From NCBI GenBank assembly GCA_905479075.1, contig CAJQLA010000008.1:124001-188000 (forward strand): a DNA stretch of 64,000 nucleotides, in the 5' to 3' direction. Shown here piece after piece: positions 49,812 through 56,999 of the stretch (its first letter is position 1; the number at the start of each line of letters is the position of its first letter). This stretch comes from an uncultured Gammaproteobacteria bacterium. Its GTDB lineage: Bacteria; Pseudomonadota; Gammaproteobacteria; Nitrosococcales; Methylophagaceae. Both the position numbers and the translations under genes were made by a program. The notes under the pieces were generated by a model. It was not told where the DNA came from. It saw nothing but the letters and a program-made list of their open reading frames with translations, and did no database searches.

Positions 49812-50794
49812 ATTATTCTCTTGAATTGGTGTTTGAACCATTGCATCACCTTCACCAACAATATCTCTCTAGGTCGCATACAAGGGATTTCTTTACCTAT
49901 AAGAAGCCAATCAAATAAGGCACCAACCTGCCTACGATTAAATAGATGCCTTAACGTTCCATGTGATTTCGTGTTAAACCACCTTATAGAATGAGCATAA
50001 CCCGTATTTCCCCATTCAGAGGCCAGTTTGAGATCCATTTTATTACTACAGCCGAAATATAACCGGACATTATCTAGCCCTATTTTTGTTGGACGATTGA
50101 TTGCGGCGACATTTTTGAACATTAATGGAGGAGAAAAAAGAGCAACACGATTTGCACGTACCTCTTCAGCAAAGTTAATGGCTGCATAACCTCCACTAGA
50201 AGTGGATACAACAGAAATATGACAATTTCTTGGAATTTGATTTCTCAAAAAAATATTTAGTTCTGCTTGGTTTTGAGCAACGCCGTGGAGCCCTTTGGTA
50301 AAACGTTGTCTTTCAGGATCTCTCAAGTAAATAATCAAATCAAACTGATCGTGAACCAAAATATGAAATAGTTGTAGAGGAATGTTTAGGTTTAATGCAT
50401 TTCCTGTAAAACAAACTAAAGCCGTTTTAGGATGGGGAACCGTCTGAATTATTTGGATGTCTGGAGTAATATATTCTTTTAAAAGAATATGTTCTGGGTC
50501 AGCATTTTTAATAGTGTCAAGGGTAATTATCTTCGTATCAACACCGGTACGGGACAGTTCGCTGATCAATTTCTGAATTAATTGCGGACTACCATATGAA
50601 AGCAACCAACTAACCAGATTACTATTGAAGTTGGTATTAGGAAATAAAAGGAAAGAGAGTAACGAATTAACCAGTCGCTTTTTGCTGCTTGCCAAGTTAG
50701 GATTTATAAGGTGTCGCTGTGTCACTACAGAAATATACAAATTCCGTTTTTCTTCTTTATTTAACGGTTTACATTTGATATAGCTATAGTTCAT
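49808..50794 (-). CDS. Alpha/beta-hydrolase-like protein of the ACP-P450 operon
   Basis: 328 residues. I do not recognise a named family. From about residue 120 the pattern fits an alpha/beta hydrolase: TALVCFTGNALN (oxyanion-type strand-loop), DLIIYLRDPERQ, and a nucleophile-elbow-like VVSTSSGGYAAINFA with S199 in S-x-S-x-G-G. H278 (SHGTLRH) is a candidate catalytic histidine. The first 110 residues form a helical extension without a match I can name. It could act as a thioesterase or acyltransferase on ACP-bound product. Couples to both neighbours by 4-bp ATGA overlaps. AT-rich like the rest of the operon. Confidence 0.65.
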   Translation of the reverse strand: MNYSYIKCKPLNKEEKRNLYISVVTQRHLINPNLASSKKRLVNSLLSFLLFPNTNFNSNLVSWLLSYGSPQLIQKLISELSRTGVDTKIITLDTIKNADPEHILLKEYITPDIQIIQTVPHPKTALVCFTGNALNLNIPLQLFHILVHDQFDLIIYLRDPERQRFTKGLHGVAQNQAELNIFLRNQIPRNCHISVVSTSSGGYAAINFAEEVRANRVALFSPPLMFKNVAAINRPTKIGLDNVRLYFGCSNKMDLKLASEWGNTGYAHSIRWFNTKSHGTLRHLFNRRQVGALFDWLLIGKEIPCMRPREILLVKVMQWFKHQFKRII

Positions 50795-51012
50795 TGTGTC
50801 GAGATTAGTGAGCTAATTGTAACTGTATTATCGAGATTTTCGACGGGAATGATAATATCAAACTCCTCCTCAAGATTCATGAGTATTTCAAAAAAATCTA
50901 ATGAATCTATTCCTAAGTCAGCAATTGGAATGTCATTAATATTGTCACCGATATCCTTACGCATTTTACTGCGAAATTCGGCAATGATAAGTTCTTCCGT
51001 TTTTTCTGCCAT
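50791..51012 (-). CDS. Stand-alone acyl carrier protein
   Basis: 73 residues, four-helix ACP. The phosphopantetheine attachment site is DSLD (Ser37) in ADLGIDSLDFFEILMNLEEEF, with the acidic helix II after it. Distinct from housekeeping AcpP in having ISSLISTQ at the end and in its isolation from fab genes, which suggests a dedicated carrier. First gene of a three-gene operon; a phosphopantetheinyl transferase and an acyl-loading enzyme must be encoded elsewhere. AAAGG lies about nine bases before the ATG. Confidence 0.88.
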   Translation of the reverse strand: MAEKTEELIIAEFRSKMRKDIGDNINDIPIADLGIDSLDFFEILMNLEEEFDIIIPVENLDNTVTISSLISTQ

Positions 51013-51377
51013 ATAGTAGCCTTTATAATGTAATAAATTTTAATCTTAAAATTATACCTGAATTATTTTATGACAAAGCACAAGCCTTGCCCAGCTCAAT
51101 GAAACCTTAATCTTTCACCTCATCATCAAAGCTACACCCACAAAAAAGTCCTACTTCCATTATACAAACGAGGCTCTAAATTTGCCTGTAACTCAATGAA
51201 TTGAAACAGTTTGATGAGCCTACGGATACTCGATCCCCGGACAAAGGGATTATGAGTAGCTATAATCAAATGTTCATCCAATATTTATCACAAATATACC
51301 GTTCAACCTATGACTGCTGTTGGCACTAAGCGACTGGTTTTTGAAAAGCCGATATTCGACCCAATATAGTAATTCCG
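51013..51377. other. Non-coding region upstream of the ACP operon
   Basis: 365 bp with no convincing ORF. It contains a probable promoter for the ACP operon near 51051, an imperfect hairpin at 51228-51257 (ACTC/GAGT outside ATCCC/GGGAT), and the start of a dispersed repeat at 51311. No terminator for the ACP operon lies here, as it reads leftward away from it. Confidence 0.5.
51051..51056 (-). promoter_or_regulatory. Putative -10 box of the ACP-hydrolase-P450 operon
   Basis: On the minus strand this reads TATAAT, 39 bp before the ACP start. A TTGTCA at 51071-51076 could be a -35 box but the spacer is only 14 bp, shorter than the preferred 16-18, so the assignment is tentative. Confidence 0.35.
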
Positions 51378-51388
51378 TTAGGGCGTTC
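51311..51388 (+). repeat. Dispersed repeat, copy B (5' part)
   Basis: Begins TGACTGCTGTTGGCACTAAG and has GGGCGTTC 70 bp downstream. Copy A at 52959 begins TGACCGCTGTTGGCACGAAG and has the same GGGCGTTC 72 bp downstream; orientation is the same. The last 11 bases cover the stop and final codons of the lipoprotein gene, so the repeat edge and the gene end coincide. Confidence 0.6.
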
Positions 51389-52700
51389 TAAAACGATAAG
51401 AACCGGTTGATGGGGCGGTTAAACTTTCATGTGCGTCCAAATTCATAGCTCCCCACTCGGTCACTCTTTCCCGGCCGTTTAGTTCAAAACGTGCTCGGAT
51501 ACTCCAGAAGTAGCGAGTGTCGGCCTTTAGGATTTTTGTTAATGTATGACTGTTTCGTGGCAGCCCTTCACGCCAATAGACGATTTCGCCGGGCGTCATA
51601 TTTCTTTCCCTCGCTATGATCAGATCATAACGAACATTCCGAACTGCTAACATCTCTTCTGGTGCCATAGCTTCATCACCTTCGCGTGGGAATGCCTGCC
51701 AACGGAATGTAGGCCGAAGACTACTGACGCTTGCCCACTCCAATATGTCGACTAGAATTTTGCCTCCTGATAACTGGCCTCGAGTTGGTGGTTCTTCAGG
51801 AGCCAATCCAAATGTCGCCACTAAGAAACCGATTGTGTGTGGCTTACGGTCTGGAAATGGATAGAGCAATAACACACTGTCGTGAATGTGATGGGCCAGC
51901 GAAATATAGCCTGCTTCTAAAGCCTGTAAAAGGCGTTGCGCGCCATTAGCAGACCACTTAGCCAAGGTGTAGCTAGCACCTGTATGGGTATATTCTACTG
52001 TTGTTATTTCGGTATTGTCCTGAGTTCGTACCAGGCGTACACGAGCAGTCATGACCAGTTGTAGCGGTGGGTTTAAGCCACTGCCTTTTGTTCCAACATG
52101 GCTCAGAGTCACCTCCAGTACGGTGTCCGCTTCATCGGCCAACGAGCGGTAATCACGCTCTTCACTGGTTGATTGCAGCAGTCGTAAATCAGTTAGCACT
52201 AAACGTGTTCCTTTTTCCAGCGCCACCGCTATTAACTCTTCGCCCAATGCAGTCTGGACAACTTCTGTACTCAAACGGTTACTTATCTTCTCTTCAGACT
52301 CATAAACTACTGTTGAAGATGGTGATCTGGTAGCACCGACCACGCCACCCACCACACCACTAACACCACATACACCCAGCCAGATCAGTAAAAAAGCACC
52401 ACACATGGAACCCGTGCAACTCCCCTGACCCATCATTCCCATACATGTCAAAAAGCCTGCACCAGCACCTTTAGCTGCACCTGCCCCTTTAGAACGGGTG
52501 AAGCCTTCAAATTCAATTTCTGGTTGGTCGTTCAGTGAAATAATAGCAATACGCCCTAAGGATTCTTGATAATCAGTGTGGGGTATAGGCGGTAATATGC
52601 TACAACCCGTTTGTAGTGTTAGGATAGCCACTAGCAGCCAGGCAATAAACCGTGAAGCGTTTCCCGAGATTAAAGAGTAGTTATGCTCTGTTTCGTTCAC
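51378..52700 (-). CDS. Orphan lipoprotein with glycine-rich segment
   Basis: 440 residues. A lipoprotein signal (WLLVAILTLQTGC) puts it at the outer or inner membrane. A hydrophobic Gly/Ala/Cys-rich stretch follows (about 70-125; GAGAAKGAGAGFLTCMG). The middle (about 140-270) resembles periplasmic lipoproteins of unknown role, and the C-terminus (about 330-440) has a fibronectin-III-like strand pattern (SLRPTFRWQAFP, VRYDLIIAR, LKADTRYFWSIRARF, GSYRFRTP). No named family recognised. Sampled lines are about 55-57% GC, well above the P450 operon (about 37%) and the core genes (about 40-43%), suggesting separate acquisition. A dispersed repeat lies on each side. Confidence 0.75.
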   Translation of the reverse strand: MNETEHNYSLISGNASRFIAWLLVAILTLQTGCSILPPIPHTDYQESLGRIAIISLNDQPEIEFEGFTRSKGAGAAKGAGAGFLTCMGMMGQGSCTGSMCGAFLLIWLGVCGVSGVVGGVVGATRSPSSTVVYESEEKISNRLSTEVVQTALGEELIAVALEKGTRLVLTDLRLLQSTSEERDYRSLADEADTVLEVTLSHVGTKGSGLNPPLQLVMTARVRLVRTQDNTEITTVEYTHTGASYTLAKWSANGAQRLLQALEAGYISLAHHIHDSVLLLYPFPDRKPHTIGFLVATFGLAPEEPPTRGQLSGGKILVDILEWASVSSLRPTFRWQAFPREGDEAMAPEEMLAVRNVRYDLIIARERNMTPGEIVYWREGLPRNSHTLTKILKADTRYFWSIRARFELNGRERVTEWGAMNLDAHESLTAPSTGSYRFRTP

Positions 52701-52958
52701 GAATAACCCCTGACTAAGATATGTATTCTGCCAGTATAAAATAAATAGGGACTAGATGATTTCTTTGATAAACCAAGTGTTCTAATGCCATAAATTTCAT
52801 CTAACTTCACTCCGCCTGCCATTTCTAGACATGATTGTGTTAACGGTTGTTTAGTTGCTTTTTAACGGCAAATTTTAGGTTAGGGGAAGTTGTTGCCAGT
52901 CTTATTTGCTCCTATAGGTTTCAGCTTGTCCAACACTAATGGTTTGAAATTGAGCGAG

Positions 52959-53038
52959 TGACCGCTGTTGGCACGAAGTAGACGGTCATATTATAGTCTG
53001 TACACTATTTATTCGGTATCGCTGCCGCTGGGGCGTTC
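52959..53038 (+). repeat. Dispersed repeat, copy A
   Basis: Starts with TGACCGCTGTTGGCACGAAG; TGACCG at 52959-52964 pairs with CGGTCA at 52983-52988 as a 6-bp inverted repeat. GGGCGTTC occurs at 53031-53038, the same offset as in copy B. A diverged third start (TGACTGCTTTCGACCC...CGGACA) is at 48507. From memory, similar CTGCTTTCGACCC...AGCGGACA segments are scattered between genes in many proteobacteria; I could not verify this. Confidence 0.6.
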
Positions 53039-53075
53039 ATTTATTTAGCGTGCCCAAAATAAACGAACCAAACAA

Positions 53076-53181
53076 AAGGGCAGCCCGATACTTGCCCTTC
53101 GGGTTCCCTGTGCTTCTCAAACTATTTGGGCATGACGGAAACTCGCTATGCTCAAACAACCGTCATACTTATCCAAATAAT
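53076..53181 (+). repeat. Highly structured non-coding segment (two stem-loops)
   Basis: AAGGGCA (53076-53082) pairs perfectly with TGCCCTT (53093-53099). ATGACGG (53132-53138) pairs perfectly with CCGTCAT (53160-53166), and outside it ACTATTTGG (53121-53129) pairs with CCAAATAAT (53173-53181) with one mismatch. This lies directly downstream of repeat A and may be part of the same element. It may be an RNA or a mobile-element remnant; nothing shows it is transcribed. Confidence 0.55.
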
Positions 53182-53303
53182 TTTGCGATGCTCGGCTTCG
53201 TATAAGGGCATATTAGGATGATTTTCTAAAGCCTGAATACCTGCCCAATTTCACCTTTCCTTAACTAGACCTTAGTTGAAATAACGAAATCGAAGTAATT
53301 GAA

Positions 53304-53654
53304 TTATTTAGTAATTGATTTAGCGCGGTTAATTGTTCTGGTCAAACCGTTAAAAAATCGTTTTTTAATATCACCTTCGCTGTGCATATATTGCTTTTTA
53401 AGTGCTTTTTTGACTTCCCAAGTCCCTTTATAGCCTAATGGAAATACCACTAAGTCACCGGCTTTGAAAGTCACTGATGGGCCGCCATCTGCAGGAGTCA
53501 TTTCACATTCACCTTCTAAGATGAGGGCTGTTTCTGTCGTCACAAATTCCCATGGGAATTCCGATACTTCTTTTTCCCATGTCGGCCAGTAAGCAGCACC
53601 CATTTCTTTTAAAAGGGCTTCACTTGGGTTGCTATCAACTGTAATTTCTTTCAT
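53304..53654 (-). CDS. Cupin-domain protein (DUF861 type)
   Basis: 116 residues from the ATG at 53654, chosen because AGGA lies at good spacing and the family begins MKEITVDxNPS as here; a longer in-frame ATG at 53708 adds 18 residues. A single cupin barrel: WPTWEKEVSEFPWEF, ALILEGECEMTPADGG and GDLVVFPLGYKGTWEV. Metal-binding His residues of classical cupins are not evident, as in many DUF861 members. The function is unknown; ureidoglycine aminohydrolase-like annotations of this family are weak. Confidence 0.85.
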   Translation of the reverse strand: MKEITVDSNPSEALLKEMGAAYWPTWEKEVSEFPWEFVTTETALILEGECEMTPADGGPSVTFKAGDLVVFPLGYKGTWEVKKALKKQYMHSEGDIKKRFFNGLTRTINRAKSITK

Positions 53655-53961
53655 GTTTGTTCCTAAGAGTAGTTCTAGTCCAGATTTAGAATAATTTGGC
53701 TGCGCCATAGTATTCTGTTTGTGTTATTTTTTCTACATTTTAAGAAGAATAGATCTCTCTCAACCTACTTGTTTGACGACGAAATCGTCTTTAAAAAATA
53801 CTATTCTGAAATAGTGATAGTGAGGATTTTTTTGGGGTTTATTTCGTTTAGCTGAATGAATGGCATCCAAGTTTTTAGTTTTTAAGAGGAAAGCCATGCT
53901 ATGCATGAGTTTTATAGCATTTGATCACGTGATACACTCCGACTTTTGTAATTAATCAGGT
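53655..53961. promoter_or_regulatory. Divergent intergenic region cupin / LPS fusion gene
   Basis: 307 bp without a gene. A perfect 7-bp inverted repeat ATGCTAT (53896-53902) / ATAGCAT (53914-53920) and the palindrome ATCACGTGAT (53924-53933) lie 30-65 bp before the next gene and could be regulatory sites. No clear promoter boxes were assigned. Confidence 0.35.
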
Positions 53962-56196
53962 TTGTCGACAATTTTGACTTCACGTACCCATTATTATTTG
54001 CGTTCTGCAAAAAGTATTTTCCATTCCATTTTTACAACACGTTTTTGGACGGTGCACTCGTCCAAAATTCAAGCTGGTGGTTTGGTAGAAAATGATTTCT
54101 TTGGAATTAATATAGCGCCAGCAGCCGATCCCTCAGTGGATGATTTTATTATTGAGCGCTTACAAGAACTGGGTTTACAACATGTACGAATGAATTTTAC
54201 CTATGATTCGATAGGTGGAGATGCGGAAAGACTATTGCAAAGGGTGATAAGCGATGGTTTTAGGGTGCTACTGACTTTAATGCCACCCTATGAGGATGCT
54301 AAAAACTTTTCTGTGGAAGCGCAGCAGCGTTGGGTTGATTTTCTACTGGTTGTTGAAGAAAAGTATGGAGACAAGATCAGTTTTCTTGAAATAGGTTCGA
54401 CACCTAATCGCGGTAAATGGTCTGGTTTTGAGCCAGCAGATTATATAATTGCATGGCGTATTGCGAATGAGGAGTTAAAAGCATCAGGGATAGTTCTTGC
54501 AGGACCCAATGTTTCTGATTTTGAGCCGCTATGCAGTATTCAGTTATTGAGTGAAATGCAGTTTCGGGGCTATGCGCCGACTATTTATACCAACAATTTG
54601 TTTGTTGAACGAGTCATCCAGCCAGAAGTTTTCGATCATCGTGCCTTAAGTCGATTTTTGACGAATGTGGGGCGTCTTAACTTGGTTAAAAAGGCGCGTG
54701 TTATGAAGGCGATCGGACAGCAATTTGGTGCTGATAAAACGATTTGTACATACACATGCTGGACGAGTAAAAGACTACGACGCTGGTCTATTTCCCCAGG
54801 GCGTAAAAAAGCAGATTATTTGATTCGCTATTTGATCATAGCAGCGACTACTGGCGCTTTGTCTAGAGTTTATTGGGGGCCTTTAGTTTGTAATAGAGAT
54901 GGCCTTATTAACGATGGTTCAACGGGTTATCCAAAAATAGATAATGTTGCTTTTTATAAACAAATTAAGGGTGACTTGGCGAATTTTGTAGTCGAAGAGG
55001 CTTTTTATGCTTATGCCTCTATTATTAAGATGCTATCGGGAGCAACTTGCGTTCAGGCTATTAATGGAGATAAAGGATTTCACCATTTTATTTTTAAGAC
55101 TGCGAACAAAAAGCAATTACATATCATCTGGACTACGGATCGAGGTTGTGTGGCAGTAAGCCAGTTATACACCCCTGAGCAATTAGAACGCGGTTATATT
55201 TTTGATGCATTGGGCAATGAAGTCGAAGAGAAAGTTCTAAGCTTTAATGAGCACCCTATCTTTATTGAATTTGAACAAGAAGAGTCTTTGAGGCTGAGTG
55301 AACAACAAGCAGCAGAGATCGACCCGCAGCCTCACGGTGTCGTTTTTGGTTTGATGGATAATATTCGATATTTACCTTGGACTGAAGGAAAGTGGCATGG
55401 GGCTGTGTCAGTAGCGCCCGGGGAAGATGGGGTTAAGAAGGCGCAGGCATTGTTGCCAGAACAATTATTAAGCTTACCTCAGTTGTCTGTGCATCGAGAT
55501 CAACGTAATAAAGTGTGGAGCATACAGCACCCTTTGAATCCGAGCGCACGTTTGGTTGTCAAAGAAAACCGAGCGCAAGGCATTAAAAAATTCACTTATC
55601 GGTTTAAAGCAAGCAAAGGCCAGCGTCATTGGAATAATGCATGGGAAATGTTGAGAAGGGGCATAAAAAGTCCAATGCCCATAGCTTATTTCGAGCAAAC
55701 GACAGATGCAGGTATTACACATAATTATTATGTTTGTGAGTATGTTGATGCTGCCTTTTCAATACGTGATGCGTTCACGGCGTTTGGTCAAGGGCAAGAT
55801 GACTATCAAGGATTCTCTAAAGAGCAAGTTATAAAAGCAGTAGCCAATTACAGTTGCAAAATGCATGATGAAAAAATTATTCATCATGATTTAACGGGTG
55901 GGAATTTATTGGTCACAACAGACAATAATGAATTGACGATCACTGCGATAGATATTGGTCGAGCTAATATTCTTTTCAGAAAAAGTTTAACAGAACAGCA
56001 ACGTTTATTGGATTTGATGCGGTGTTGTTATAAATTGAATTGGCCTAATCGCAAGTTGTTTATAGCCTATTACACTGATGCTTATGGGCGCGAGTTTAGT
56101 CGTCGTTGGCAGTCATCTCTTGCTTACTATGATTGGAAACAAAAAACCAAGAAAAAGCTAAAACGCATACTGAAAGGTAAATGGAAAAAAGCTTAG
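53962..56196 (+). CDS. Fusion of glycosidase-like barrel and LPS-kinase-like domain
   Basis: 744 residues with a TTG start (CAGG just upstream); no ATG occurs before residue 77, so the start is uncertain. Residues about 40-440 resemble a clan-A glycoside hydrolase (GH39/GH5-like: NDFFGINIAP, HVRMNFTYDS, and FLEIGSTPNRGKWSG where NEPN is expected). The acid/base Glu of NEP is replaced by Thr147, so hydrolysis is doubtful. Residues about 500-735 are a Kdo/WaaP-type kinase fold with an apparently intact site: K534 (LVVKENR), catalytic loop IIHHDLTGGNLL (H641, D643, N648) and D664 (AIDIGRAN). Gene neighbours are LPS-core genes, so a role in core modification is inferred. I know of no described protein with this exact pairing. 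Confidence 0.7.
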   Translation: MSTILTSRTHYYLRSAKSIFHSIFTTRFWTVHSSKIQAGGLVENDFFGINIAPAADPSVDDFIIERLQELGLQHVRMNFTYDSIGGDAERLLQRVISDGFRVLLTLMPPYEDAKNFSVEAQQRWVDFLLVVEEKYGDKISFLEIGSTPNRGKWSGFEPADYIIAWRIANEELKASGIVLAGPNVSDFEPLCSIQLLSEMQFRGYAPTIYTNNLFVERVIQPEVFDHRALSRFLTNVGRLNLVKKARVMKAIGQQFGADKTICTYTCWTSKRLRRWSISPGRKKADYLIRYLIIAATTGALSRVYWGPLVCNRDGLINDGSTGYPKIDNVAFYKQIKGDLANFVVEEAFYAYASIIKMLSGATCVQAINGDKGFHHFIFKTANKKQLHIIWTTDRGCVAVSQLYTPEQLERGYIFDALGNEVEEKVLSFNEHPIFIEFEQEESLRLSEQQAAEIDPQPHGVVFGLMDNIRYLPWTEGKWHGAVSVAPGEDGVKKAQALLPEQLLSLPQLSVHRDQRNKVWSIQHPLNPSARLVVKENRAQGIKKFTYRFKASKGQRHWNNAWEMLRRGIKSPMPIAYFEQTTDAGITHNYYVCEYVDAAFSIRDAFTAFGQGQDDYQGFSKEQVIKAVANYSCKMHDEKIIHHDLTGGNLLVTTDNNELTITAIDIGRANILFRKSLTEQQRLLDLMRCCYKLNWPNRKLFIAYYTDAYGREFSRRWQSSLAYYDWKQKTKKKLKRILKGKWKKA

Positions 56197-56999
56197 AAAA
56201 AGTGACTGGCTTTAATGACATTATCAATAAGGTGTTTTGGCGTTATTGTGCCAATAATAATACTCGTTACTGCCGGATTTTGATAAATAAAATCAAAGTT
56301 AGCTTGGATAGGATCAGCCTTGGTGTTGTCATTGGTTAAATGGCCGCTACCTAATGCTTTTTTGATGAAAATGGCTTTATTATCTTTTGCAGCTTGATCG
56401 ATAACGGCTTGCTCGTCTTGATAGTCTAGGTTGTGCATCACCATTGCTATATCAGAGTGTTGAAGGGTCAGTAAGCCGCCTTCAACGGTTTTGGTTGACA
56501 TGCCCGTGGCACGAATAAGACCCTGTTGTTTCAAGTCATTTAATACGTCTAAAGCGCCATAATGTTCGATGATATGTTTGTCATTGCCATTCGAGTGAAT
56601 CAAGACAATATCCAGCACGTTACGTTGTAACTTTTTAAGGCTTTGTTCTATGCTTTTTCTGATAAATTCAGGAGTGAAGTTATAGTGGGAGTTACCCGTT
56701 TCAGCTTCAAAAGTTTCACCGACTTTGGTGGCAATGATCCAGTCTTTATTGAGATTGGGCAAGAGTTGACCAAGCCGTTCTTCACTATTGCCATAAGCGG
56801 GTGCGGTATCGATGAGATTGATGCCGAGATCCCAAGCTTGGCTTAATAAGTCCAAGGCTTGTTTATCATCGGGAATTTTGAATGCAGCTGGGTATTTAAC
56901 GCCTTTATTACGGCCTAATTTGACTGTGCCGAGGCCAAGCGGTGAAACGGCAAGTCCAGTGTCAGTAATGATATTTCTCTGACTTAAATAGGCTGTCAT
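56193..56999 (-). CDS. Aldo/keto reductase
   Basis: 268 residues from the ATG at 56999, which overlaps the upstream stop by 4 bp; an ATG six codons earlier is also in frame. Catalytic tetrad D64, Y69 (LIDTAPAYGNSEERLG), K92 (ATKVGE) and H135 (VLIHSNG). C-terminal IIIGTITPKHLIDNV matches the NADPH-binding end of the family. Substrate unknown. Part of a minus-strand gmhA-FAD oxidoreductase-AKR operon; its stop overlaps the convergent kinase fusion by 4 bp. Confidence 0.88.
   Translation of the reverse strand: MTAYLSQRNIITDTGLAVSPLGLGTVKLGRNKGVKYPAAFKIPDDKQALDLLSQAWDLGINLIDTAPAYGNSEERLGQLLPNLNKDWIIATKVGETFEAETGNSHYNFTPEFIRKSIEQSLKKLQRNVLDIVLIHSNGNDKHIIEHYGALDVLNDLKQQGLIRATGMSTKTVEGGLLTLQHSDIAMVMHNLDYQDEQAVIDQAAKDNKAIFIKKALGSGHLTNDNTKADPIQANFDFIYQNPAVTSIIIGTITPKHLIDNVIKASHFF

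Larger units (their letters stand above)
52701..53303. other. Non-coding stretch with repeat A and a folded segment
   Basis: 603 bp without a credible gene on either strand. 52959-53038 is repeat copy A; 53076-53181 is a strongly self-complementary segment (described separately). The part before 52959 is featureless AT-rich sequence next to the lipoprotein start. Confidence 0.6.

Noticed and set aside
48424..53961. Island as prophage, transposon or integron
   Set aside because: No transposase, integrase, capsid or attI/attC consensus is visible; only dispersed repeats support mobility.
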